In this document: positions 8,211-15,733 of the stretch, piece by piece
Numbering within the stretch: position 1 is the stretch's first letter
Layout: every line of letters begins with the position of its first letter
Source of the DNA: Sinorhizobium terangae
GTDB taxonomy: Bacteria > Pseudomonadota > Alphaproteobacteria > Rhizobiales > Rhizobiaceae
Direction of reading: 5' to 3'
DNA length: 64,000 nt
Assembly: GCF_029714365.1 (NCBI RefSeq)
Contig: NZ_CP121660.1
Location: 310,001-374,000, forward strand
The notes under the pieces: generated by a model
What the model was told of the DNA's origin: nothing
What the model saw: only the letters and a program-made list of their open reading frames with translations
Database searches by the model: none
Made by a program: the position numbers and the translations under genes

Positions 8211-9428
8211 TCAAAGGGCCCCGTTTCGAGGCGGTGCCACGTCGTTGAGATGGTAGTTGCCGACGACGTGATATTTCCAGCGCACCGGATCGTGGAGCGT
8301 GTGGGTGCGCGCATTGCGCCAATAGCGGTCGAGGTTGAGCGCGACCTTCGTCGAGGTGGTGCCGGCCAGCTCGAAGAGCGTGTTGCTGGCGTCAAGCGCC
8401 ACCTCGGTCGTCAGGACCTTGGCGGTGGCGACGGCGAGGCTTGCTTCGATTGCGTGTTGTTCGGTCGGATCGATTTGGGCGACGTCGACCTTTCGTCCCG
8501 CATGTTCGACCACCGCCGTAGCCGCCTCCAGGCCGATGGCGATCTCGCCGATCCTGGCGATCGTCAGCGGATCCTCCGAAGCCTTGTCGACGCCGCTGTC
8601 GATCCAGGGTCGGGCCTTGTTGCGGACGTAATCGACGGTTTCCCGGAAGGCGGCGCGCGCGATGCCGAGGTCGACGCCGGCATGGATGATCTGGCCGACG
8701 GAACCGATGGTGGCGGGTCGTTGGAAGCCGCGATTGAGCCTGACGACGGATCCGAGGTCCACATGGACGTTCTGCAAAACGGTCGTGCCGCTGCCGGTGA
8801 CGCGCTGCCCGAAACTGTCCCAGTCGTCGATGATCTGGACACCATCGGCGCTGCGCGGCACGAAGGACATGGTGAGCTGGTCGGCGGGATCGAGCGCGAA
8901 AACGGCGATCCAGTCGGCAAAGAGTACACCAGTGGAATGATATTTGCGGCCGTTTACGCGATAACCGGCACCATCTTCGCTAAGGCGCGTGCTGTAACGG
9001 CCGCCGGTCTTCGTCCCGTCTTCGGCAAGCGCATTGCCGAACCGGTCGCCGGCAAGCGCCCGGCCGAAAAAGAACTTCTTCTGCTCCTCGGTCCCATCGT
9101 GACGGAGGGCCTCGAGCACATAGAAATGGTTCTGGGGAATCTCGCCGATCGAACTGTCGGCCTCGGAAAGGATCGCCGCGACTTCCGCAAGCACGGCGTT
9201 CGAGACATCGATCCCGTCATAGTCGGATGGAATGCTGATCGCCAGCAGGCCGGATTGCGCAAGCTGATCGAGTTCCTCATAGGGAAGAACGCGCTCCAGG
9301 TCGCGTTCGCTGGCACGTGCCGCCAAGCGGCTCGCCAGCTCTCTTGCAACCGACAAGGCCTCTTCTTCGCTCTCGATGCGCTGCGCGGGCGGCCTCGTCT
9401 TCTCGGCGAACTGCGAGATGGTTCCCAT
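8211..9428 (-). CDS. sfnB: SfnB-family acyl-CoA-dehydrogenase-like flavoprotein (sulfur acquisition)
   Basis: The 405-residue protein has the acyl-CoA dehydrogenase fold (N-terminal helical region to about residue 120, middle beta region, C-terminal helices) and ends with the WRNARTHTLHDPVRWKYH signature of FMNH2-dependent DszC/SfnB-type proteins. In other bacteria SfnB acts in growth on dimethyl sulfone and related organosulfur compounds under sulfate limitation. The window also has an FMN reductase, a DszA-type monooxygenase and a sulfonate-type transporter at 19.5-24.2 kb, fitting a role in C-S bond cleavage. The precise substrate cannot be assigned. Confidence 0.85.
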   Translation of the reverse strand: MGTISQFAEKTRPPAQRIESEEEALSVARELASRLAARASERDLERVLPYEELDQLAQSGLLAISIPSDYDGIDVSNAVLAEVAAILSEADSSIGEIPQNHFYVLEALRHDGTEEQKKFFFGRALAGDRFGNALAEDGTKTGGRYSTRLSEDGAGYRVNGRKYHSTGVLFADWIAVFALDPADQLTMSFVPRSADGVQIIDDWDSFGQRVTGSGTTVLQNVHVDLGSVVRLNRGFQRPATIGSVGQIIHAGVDLGIARAAFRETVDYVRNKARPWIDSGVDKASEDPLTIARIGEIAIGLEAATAVVEHAGRKVDVAQIDPTEQHAIEASLAVATAKVLTTEVALDASNTLFELAGTTSTKVALNLDRYWRNARTHTLHDPVRWKYHVVGNYHLNDVAPPRNGAL

Positions 9429-10188
9429 ATCGATCCTCCGTGGGTCGCAAATAGGTCCTGGATCGCATCAATCCAGGACCATCGCTATCGATTCCCAGAA
9501 CTTCGCTGCGGACGGACGCTGGGTCGTACGTTCCGCAATCTCTCCGGCATCGGCCGGTATCACTGAACGAACATCTTACACCGGGTAAGAAAGGTTGTTC
9601 TATAGAATTTATGGATATTGAACTTTCTTTGCTTCGCTCGCGTCGAGCTTCTTTCCATAGTATGAAGCATGAAACTTATTCTTTCATCAGCCAAATATTG
9701 GTCCGGTCGCAGGAAAGGAGCTATGGTCGCGCGGCAATGACGCTCGTGTGGCGCACCACCGATGACGGGGAATCGTCATTTGATTTCAATCGGAAAGAAC
9801 ACGCTGCGCTCTTCGGCGGCGGCCGCCGGAGACAAGCGGTTGAACAAAATGCTTGATGATCGGCCCCTTTGTCATAAAATACTAACTTGATAGACTATGC
9901 CGTATAACAATGCCCAAGAGCTAAAGGGCCACTGCATGTTTCCTTAAATCCTAGGAGATTTAAGGAAAGAGCATGCAGCAATTCAAAGTGCTACAGCGTC
10001 CTTTGCGTGTTTGATTAGACGCACGGCGCTGTAGGCTGGCCAAAGGAGCGGAGACTTCGCGGGAGGCGTGCGGCGTCTAGTCCAGACATCCCTGAAAATT
10101 CAAACGGCAGCTATGTGTGTGTCTCAAGGTCCTGCGTAGGGGTTGCCCATGACTGGTCCGGCTGCGGCCGGGGCGCAAAGGAGCTCAC
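9429..10188. other. Long intergenic region with AT-rich segment and RIME element
   Basis: Roughly 760 bp without a convincing gene. The part at 9560-9700 is AT-rich compared with its surroundings and includes a perfect 10-bp palindrome TTCTATAGAA at 9598-9607, a plausible promoter/operator region for the minus-strand sfnB gene. A RIME element follows at 9931-10034. An open frame at 9611-9856 (81 codons) has no ribosome-binding site and no recognisable features. Confidence 0.5.
9931..10034. repeat. RIME-like intergenic palindromic element, full copy B
   Basis: About 104 bp with two palindromes. The first has long arms around a CTAG centre (TTTCCTTAAATC pairing with GATTTAAGGAAA); the second is the GCGTGTTTGATTAGACGCAC hairpin. 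The link segment GCAATTCAAAGTGCTACAGC recurs in the copies at 17993 and 59725. Confidence 0.75.
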
Positions 10189-11595
10189 ATGACTGTGCAC
10201 GGATTATTTGCAGCCAAGTCGTCCGCGGCTGCCGGTCTATCGTCGAGGCCCGAGATTGCCATCATCGGGCGTGGATTTTCGGGCATCATGATGGCGATCG
10301 CGCTCATGAAGTCGGTCCGCGTTTCCTTCAATTTGACCATGTACGATCCGCACCCGTCGATCAGCGGCGGCCAGGCCCTGTCGTCGCCGCAGAGCACGGA
10401 GATCCTCAACAGTCGCGTGCGTGATCTGTCGGTTGCCGCCGGACAGCCTGACGATTTCAACGACTGGCTTTGTGCCAACGGTGAATTCCGGGCGGCGGTG
10501 CCGGCGGCCATTCCCGGCTTCCAGCAGATTTTCGTGCCCAAGGGCATCTTCAGCGACTATGTGCATCAGCGCTTTTCCGAGGCGCTTGCGCGCCGTTCCG
10601 ATATCACCGTGAAGTTTTCTCATGAGCCGGTCCACGCCCTGCGCAAGCTCGCCACCGGCCGCCTCACGCTGGTTCGCGATGGCGGAACGGACGAAAGCGA
10701 TGTCGTCGTTCTCGCGACAGGCTTCGGCGTCAGGTCACGCAATGTCGAGATTTCGGATGAAGAGCGGCCGGTCGTCAGAGCCCGCCGGCTCGTCGATCCG
10801 CGCCATGCGGTCCTGCTCGGCAGCGGCATCCGCGTCGTGAACCAGTTGTTCCAGATGCGCGACGGGGGGTACGCAGGCACGATCACGCTGCTCTCGCGAC
10901 ATGGTTTCCTGCCGCAGTCGCATACGCGCCTGTCGGCGGCGCCGAGCTTCCCTGTCGATCCGATGCCGTCGACCCTCAGGGAGATCGTCCGGTTCGTCCG
11001 CAAGGCCTGCGCCGATGCCGAGGCCAAGGGGCAGAGCTGGCAATCGGCGATGAACGGCCTTCGCCGCCGGGCGCGCTCGCTCTGGCAGGCGCTTCCCGCG
11101 CGGGAGAAGCGCCAGTTCAACCGGCATCTGCGCGCCATTTACGACAGCCATAGAAACCGCCTGCCGGCGGCCGTGCATGCGCGTCTCCAGCAGGAGCTTG
11201 CCGAAGGGCGAACCGTGCTTCGCTGCGGATGGGCCGGGCGGCGCGTGCCGGAAGGACTGATGGTCCGCTGGTCCGGCCAGCCGGCGGAGGAATTGCTGCG
11301 CGCCGACCAGGTGATCGACTGCCGCTGCTCGGCGCCGGACATGCAGGCGCCGCTGTTTCAAAGCCTTTTTGCCGGCGGATTGGCCATGCCGGACGAGCTC
11401 GAACTCGGACTTGCCGTCAGCCCCACCGGAGAAGTGCTCGGCAGCAGCGGCCGCACGCCGAACCTCTTTGCGATCGGGCCGCTCGGCGTGGGGAGCCTGC
11501 CTGACATCGATCTCGTTCCGGAGATCGTCACCCAGACTTATGCGGCGGCACGCCTGATCGCGGCCGGCAAACGGATGGCACTGAAGGCGGGATAG
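10189..11595 (+). CDS. FAD/NAD(P)-binding oxidoreductase, COG4529-like
   Basis: The 468-residue protein opens with a dinucleotide-binding fold (IAIIGRGFSGIMMAIAL, about residues 23-39), followed by a second NAD(P)-type region (VLLGSGIRVVNQ) near residue 205 and a C-terminal IGPLGVG segment that usually closes the FAD site. The first motif reads GRGFSG where most relatives have GGGFSG, a conservative change. Ribosome-binding site AAAGGAG lies 5 bp before the ATG. A second, longer member of the family lies at 25040. These proteins are annotated as uncharacterised FAD/NAD(P)-binding proteins; no substrate can be named. Confidence 0.85.
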   Translation: MTVHGLFAAKSSAAAGLSSRPEIAIIGRGFSGIMMAIALMKSVRVSFNLTMYDPHPSISGGQALSSPQSTEILNSRVRDLSVAAGQPDDFNDWLCANGEFRAAVPAAIPGFQQIFVPKGIFSDYVHQRFSEALARRSDITVKFSHEPVHALRKLATGRLTLVRDGGTDESDVVVLATGFGVRSRNVEISDEERPVVRARRLVDPRHAVLLGSGIRVVNQLFQMRDGGYAGTITLLSRHGFLPQSHTRLSAAPSFPVDPMPSTLREIVRFVRKACADAEAKGQSWQSAMNGLRRRARSLWQALPAREKRQFNRHLRAIYDSHRNRLPAAVHARLQQELAEGRTVLRCGWAGRRVPEGLMVRWSGQPAEELLRADQVIDCRCSAPDMQAPLFQSLFAGGLAMPDELELGLAVSPTGEVLGSSGRTPNLFAIGPLGVGSLPDIDLVPEIVTQTYAAARLIAAGKRMALKAG

Positions 11596-11783
11596 ATCGA
11601 ACCGGCGGTTCCGCGCCGCAGTCTTCCCAATTGCGCGAGCAGCCGCGCCGTGAGCGCTTGCCTTGGCCGAATCCCGGAACAGTTTTTCACCGCTGAAAAA
11701 TCTCCTGCGGAATCGGAGCTTCTGATCGCCAAGCGACCAATGGCATAGTCGCCAGCATTGCTCCACGACTGGAAAGGAATGCC

Positions 11784-12800
11784 ATGCTTGCCAGCGACAT
11801 CTCTGCGGCCAGCCGCAGGCCACTGGGCCGCTCCGGCCTGTCGGCTGCACCCATCGGATTAGGCTGCTGGGCGATCGGAGGCCATTTCACGCTCAACGGA
11901 AAGCCGGACGGCTGGGGCGAGATTGACGACGAACAGTCTATCCGCGCCATTCATCTTGGGCTCGAGATGGGTGCGTCGTTGATCGATACGGCCGATGCCT
12001 ATGGAACCGGGCACAGCGAGGAGGTGATCGGCCGAGCGCTGCGTGGGCGACGGGGTGACGCAATCATCGCGACCAAGTTCGGATACACCCACGATCGCGC
12101 TGCCCGCGCCCTTGTCGGCATCGATGTCAGCCCGGCCTACATCGAACGGGCCTGCGCGGCATCGCGCGAGCGCTTGGCGACCGACCATATCGACCTTTAT
12201 CAAATTCATGTCGGGGAGCTTCGGGACGATCAGGCGGACGCGGCCGGCGAGACGCTTGAAAGGCTTGCGGAAAAAGGTGCCATCCGTTTCTGGGGCTGGA
12301 GCACGGACAACGCCGCCGCGGCGAAGCGTATGGTGAAGTTCCCGCATTTCGTCGCGGTTCAGCAGGAACTGAATGTCTTCATTGATGGGCCGGAGATGCT
12401 GGCAATGTGTGAGGGCAACAATCTCGCCAGCCTCAATCGATCGCCGCTCGCGATGGGTTTCCTGACCGGCAAGTTCGGTCCGCAAATGCGGCTGCCGCCG
12501 AGCGACGTGCGCGCCGCCGGCCATAGCTGGGTGCGGTTCTTTGAGGACGGACGGCCGCGTGCCGATTACCTCGACCGCCTCGCGCGGGTGCGGGAACTCC
12601 TTAAGAGCGGTGGTCGGACCTTGGCGCAAGGCGCGCTCGGCTGGATCCTTGCCCGTTCGCCCAGCACCTTTCCGATACCCGGTTTCAAAACGGAGGCGCA
12701 GGTACGTGAAAATCTGGCGGCGCTGGAGAAGGGACCGCTGCCGGAAGCGACAGTAGCCGAAATCAAAACGCTCCTTGCAAACGACGCTGGTCACCGATGA
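11784..12800 (+). CDS. Aldo/keto reductase
   Basis: The 338-residue TIM-barrel protein shows the aldo/keto reductase tetrad: Asp and Tyr in DTADAYG (about residues 72-78), Lys in ATKFG (about 94-98) and His in YQIHVGE (about 138-144). The YTHDRAA insert after the Lys is common in the AKR-11/12-like group of general reductases. It would reduce an aldehyde or ketone with NADPH in the cytoplasm. The ATG has GGAAAGGA upstream. It stands alone, about 190 bp after the FAD protein; its partner pathway is not clear. Confidence 0.9.
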   Translation: MLASDISAASRRPLGRSGLSAAPIGLGCWAIGGHFTLNGKPDGWGEIDDEQSIRAIHLGLEMGASLIDTADAYGTGHSEEVIGRALRGRRGDAIIATKFGYTHDRAARALVGIDVSPAYIERACAASRERLATDHIDLYQIHVGELRDDQADAAGETLERLAEKGAIRFWGWSTDNAAAAKRMVKFPHFVAVQQELNVFIDGPEMLAMCEGNNLASLNRSPLAMGFLTGKFGPQMRLPPSDVRAAGHSWVRFFEDGRPRADYLDRLARVRELLKSGGRTLAQGALGWILARSPSTFPIPGFKTEAQVRENLAALEKGPLPEATVAEIKTLLANDAGHR

Positions 12801-13290
12801 ATTCTCTGAGGAGGGCAGCGCTCCGGCAGTGAGAGCCGGCCGAGCGCTGTCGTTTCCGCGAGCGACACACCCGGAAGATTGGCTCGCCGGCACGGCGAGG
12901 AACGTGCCCTTGAACAAGTGTTGCATTCCCGCAACGGACCCGAGGTGATTTCTGCAATCCGAAATTGTGTCTTTGCAGATCGGCCGGTCTCGTGTAAGGT
13001 GGCCACACTCGCAATTCAAATCAGAGGAGGCGTGAAATGAATCCTGTTCTCGTGACTATGCGCCTCTCTGGCGGGACGGCTGGCAGCACGACGATGTATC
13101 GCACATCTTGCTCGAGCCGATTTTGCTTCCAGGGTCTCTAAACCCCGGATTTCTGCCGATTGGCGCTTTCCCATTTGACCTGACGTGACCGGCTGACGGA
13201 GCGACTGTTCGCATTTCCGCGTCCGCATCCACACGTCTCTTTGACCTTCGAGAGGACCTGGCCGCATTGTCGTGCCGGGACGGAAAAATC
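12801..13290. other. Intergenic region with candidate regulatory repeat and a small ORF
   Basis: About 490 bp. TCTGCAA at 12951-12957 and TTGCAGA at 12973-12979 form a 7-bp inverted repeat with a 15-bp spacer, about 60 bp before a 34-codon ORF with a strong ribosome-binding site at 13037. Nothing else is recognisable. Confidence 0.4.
13037..13141 (+). CDS. Possible small protein or leader peptide (34 aa)
   Basis: A 34-codon frame starting ATGAATCCTGTTCTCGTGAC is preceded by AGAGGAGG at good spacing, the strongest ribosome-binding site in this gap. The peptide contains three Cys and several Ser/Thr residues and has no recognised family. It lies 150 bp before the DUF1127 gene on the same strand. 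It could be a leader peptide, a small protein, or the remnant of a degraded gene. Confidence 0.35.
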   Translation: MNPVLVTMRLSGGTAGSTTMYRTSCSSRFCFQGL

Positions 13291-13527
13291 ATGCGTGAAG
13301 CACAATTTTTAGTTGTTGATACCCTTGCCGCAACGATCGAGGACCTGTGCCGCAAATTCGGCGTCCGGAACACCGCGCGTGCGCTGATCATGGCCGCCTG
13401 GAGGCATCGTCAGACGATGAACCAGGTCTCGCATTTGTCGGATCGCATGCTCCGCGACATCGGCCTTCCGGACGGGAAGCGCGGGCTCCTGGAAGCCAAA
13501 TTTTCGATTTGGGATGTCCGGCTTTGA
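13291..13527 (+). CDS. DUF1127-domain small protein
   Basis: The 78-residue product ends with the DUF1127 pattern: a Trp-Arg-His-Arg helix (AAWRHRQTM), then LSDRMLRDIGLPDG. This domain is common in alphaproteobacteria, in short Arg-rich proteins; some are involved in RNA turnover and phosphate or carbon metabolism, but the role of this one is not known. I start at the ATG at 13291 rather than the upstream TTG/ATG candidates because it matches the usual length better. It stands alone between intergenic regions. Confidence 0.75.
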   Translation: MREAQFLVVDTLAATIEDLCRKFGVRNTARALIMAAWRHRQTMNQVSHLSDRMLRDIGLPDGKRGLLEAKFSIWDVRL

Positions 13528-13844
13528 GGTGCCGTCCGAGCAGGAAGGCGATCGTGATTGCGGGTGGAGGGGCGTCCAGCGCGCCCCTCCACCGAATGCC
13601 CGCGCGCCCACTCGCGGGTCAGCGGTACAGACGGGGCTAGTATGAGCGGTACAGACGGGGGCTAGTATTTGTAGCCTTATAGCGGCGCGTCTCATCAGAT
13701 GTCTGATTGGTCGCGCGTTACTTTGACTTGCTGCATCGGTACGATTTTAAGGGGAACACGCAGTAGAGTTCACGCAGACGTCATTTCACCACCGGGGAAC
13801 CGATCGGCAAGTGCGACGTTTCCCCCAATCGGCGGAGATCTGCC
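13528..13844. other. Intergenic region with a short tandem duplication
   Basis: About 317 bp before the cytochrome gene. At 13621-13668 a unit beginning AGCGGTACAGACGGGG is present twice in tandem (units of 24 and about 24-25 bp). A degenerate RIME-like palindrome (GCGCGTCTCATCAG...) follows near 13684. No gene is evident. Confidence 0.5.
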
Positions 13845-15233
13845 ATGTGGGCCTTGCGGGCGTTGATCGTTTTCGTGGCGGCCATAGTTCTGGCCGCAGG
13901 CGCGTTCTTTTTTCTGGCGTGGCGTTCCGAGATTCCCGAGGAAGCTGCCGCGGCAGAGGCGACGTTCGCTGCGGAACTCGTTGCGAAGGGAGCGCAACTG
14001 GCGGCGCTTGGCAATTGCATCGCCTGCCACACCGTTCCCGGAAAGCCCGCATTTTCGGGTGGCCTTGCCGTGCCGACGCCGTTCGGAACGATTTACTCCA
14101 CCAACATCACCCCCGATCGTGAGACCGGCATTGGCGGTTGGAGCGAAGAGGCCTTCCAGCGGGCCATGAACGAAGGCGTGGATCGGAAGGGCAGCCACCT
14201 CTATCCGGCGTTTCCTTACGATCATTTCACGCATGTCTCGGCAGAGGATAACCGCGCCCTTTATGCCTTCCTAATGACGCGGGCCGCGGTAAAGGCCGAA
14301 GCGCCTCAGAACGATCTCCAGTTTCCACTCACATACCGGCCGCTGCTTGCTGCCTGGAAGCTCGCCTTTCTCGACAGGGGTGCGCTCGAACCGGATACCA
14401 GCCAGAGCGAGGCATGGACGCGCGGGCGCTATCTTGTCGAGGGTCTCGGCCACTGCGGCGCCTGCCACACTCCCCGAAACGCCTTCGGCGCCCAAGATCG
14501 CGACCAGCATTTTGGCGGCGGCGAGGCGGAGGGCTGGCAGGCTTACGCGATCAACAAGGATTCCAAGGCGCCGATTCCATGGGACGAGCAAAGCCTCGCC
14601 TTTTACCTTCGTAACGGCTGGCATGAATTCCATGGCGTTTCGCGTGGGCCCATGGCCGAGGTCACGGGCAATCTGTCGGGCCTCCCCGATAGCGACATCA
14701 TGGCGATCGCCACCTATGTCACCTCGATCATGGGCGATCCCACGCCCGAACGCGGGCAAAGAGCGGCGCAACTGCGCGAGCAGTTCGGGGGGGACTACCG
14801 GGAACAGGCGGCCGATAGCCAGAGTACCCCTGTGAGCGCTTCCGGCGGCAGCCCCGGCGAGGCGATCTATGCTGCCGCCTGTGCAAGCTGTCACGAAGGC
14901 CAGCGACGCCAACCGTTCGGAGGCCTGAATTTCGAGCTGAGCACCGCCGTCAATGCGCCGAACCCGCAAAATATCGTCAACGTCGTGCTGTTCGGCCTTC
15001 CGCCGGCGGACGGCGAGGCAAGTGCGGTGATGCCCGCCTTCCGGCATCTGCTCAGCGATCAGCAGGTGGCCGACGTTCTCACCTACATGCGCGATCGGTT
15101 TTCCGAGGAGCAGCCATGGCCCGGGCTCGTGGAGCTGATCGCCAATACCCGATCCGGCGCGCACAAGGTCACCATCCGGCCGTCGGACGGCATTGAAAGG
15201 GCGCCGCACAATGTCGGCGCCGAGGAGGGATGA
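13845..15233 (+). CDS. Membrane-anchored triheme cytochrome c, electron acceptor of a molybdenum hydroxylase
   Basis: The 462-residue protein has an N-terminal hydrophobic anchor (about residues 4-26) and three CxxCH heme-binding motifs: CIACH at 58-62, CGACH near 204-208 and CASCH near 345-349. Three-heme cytochromes of this kind (alcohol dehydrogenase subunit II type) take electrons from periplasmic dehydrogenases to the respiratory chain. Its stop overlaps the following iron-sulfur subunit gene (ATGATGA), so the three genes 13845-17985 form one operon and probably one periplasmic complex. Confidence 0.9.
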   Translation: MWALRALIVFVAAIVLAAGAFFFLAWRSEIPEEAAAAEATFAAELVAKGAQLAALGNCIACHTVPGKPAFSGGLAVPTPFGTIYSTNITPDRETGIGGWSEEAFQRAMNEGVDRKGSHLYPAFPYDHFTHVSAEDNRALYAFLMTRAAVKAEAPQNDLQFPLTYRPLLAAWKLAFLDRGALEPDTSQSEAWTRGRYLVEGLGHCGACHTPRNAFGAQDRDQHFGGGEAEGWQAYAINKDSKAPIPWDEQSLAFYLRNGWHEFHGVSRGPMAEVTGNLSGLPDSDIMAIATYVTSIMGDPTPERGQRAAQLREQFGGDYREQAADSQSTPVSASGGSPGEAIYAAACASCHEGQRRQPFGGLNFELSTAVNAPNPQNIVNVVLFGLPPADGEASAVMPAFRHLLSDQQVADVLTYMRDRFSEEQPWPGLVELIANTRSGAHKVTIRPSDGIERAPHNVGAEEG

Positions 15234-15733
15234 TGAGCATTTCGCTGACAGTCAACGGCAGCCCGCATCAGGTCGATGTCGATCCGGCGACGCCCCTGCT
15301 TTACGTACTTCGCGATGACCTGGCCTTGAACGGCGCCAAATACGGCTGCGGACTCGGCCAGTGCGGTTCCTGCACCGTTGTTGTGGATGGCGAGGCGGTG
15401 CTTTCCTGCATGGTGCCGGTCATGCTGCTGGAAGGCCGCGAAATCACGACCATCGAGGGCTTGGGCACGATCGACGAGCCCGGACCGTTGCAGCAGGCAT
15501 TCATCGAATTGCAGGCGGCGCAATGCGGTTACTGCATCCCGGGCATGATGATGAGTGCGCACGCTCTCTTGCGCCGCAATGCGCGGCCCAGCGACGCGGA
15601 GATCCGCGAGGCGCTGACGACGAATCTCTGTCGTTGCGGCACGCACATGCGAATTCTGGCAGCGATCCGGCGGGCGGGCGAACTGATGCAGGCTGCGTCG
15701 CTGCCTGAACTTGATAAAGGGAGGGCAGGCTGA
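15230..15733 (+). CDS. (2Fe-2S)-binding subunit of xanthine dehydrogenase-family oxidoreductase (IorA-like)
   Basis: The 167-residue protein has both [2Fe-2S] sites of the family: a plant-ferredoxin motif CGLGQCGSC with a later Cys (about residues 43-73) and the helical motif CGYC...CRCG (about 103-141). It transfers electrons from the molybdenum site to the cytochrome. It overlaps the cytochrome gene by 4 bp and the large subunit by 1 bp. It lacks a signal peptide; such small subunits are carried out with the Tat-exported large subunit. Substrate could be an aldehyde or N-heterocycle as in isoquinoline 1-oxidoreductase. Confidence 0.9.
   Translation: MMSISLTVNGSPHQVDVDPATPLLYVLRDDLALNGAKYGCGLGQCGSCTVVVDGEAVLSCMVPVMLLEGREITTIEGLGTIDEPGPLQQAFIELQAAQCGYCIPGMMMSAHALLRRNARPSDAEIREALTTNLCRCGTHMRILAAIRRAGELMQAASLPELDKGRAG

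Noticed and set aside
9611..9856. 81-codon open frame in the gap after sfnB
   Set aside because: No ribosome-binding site at the ATG, no recognisable motif, and the first part lies in an AT-rich promoter-like segment.
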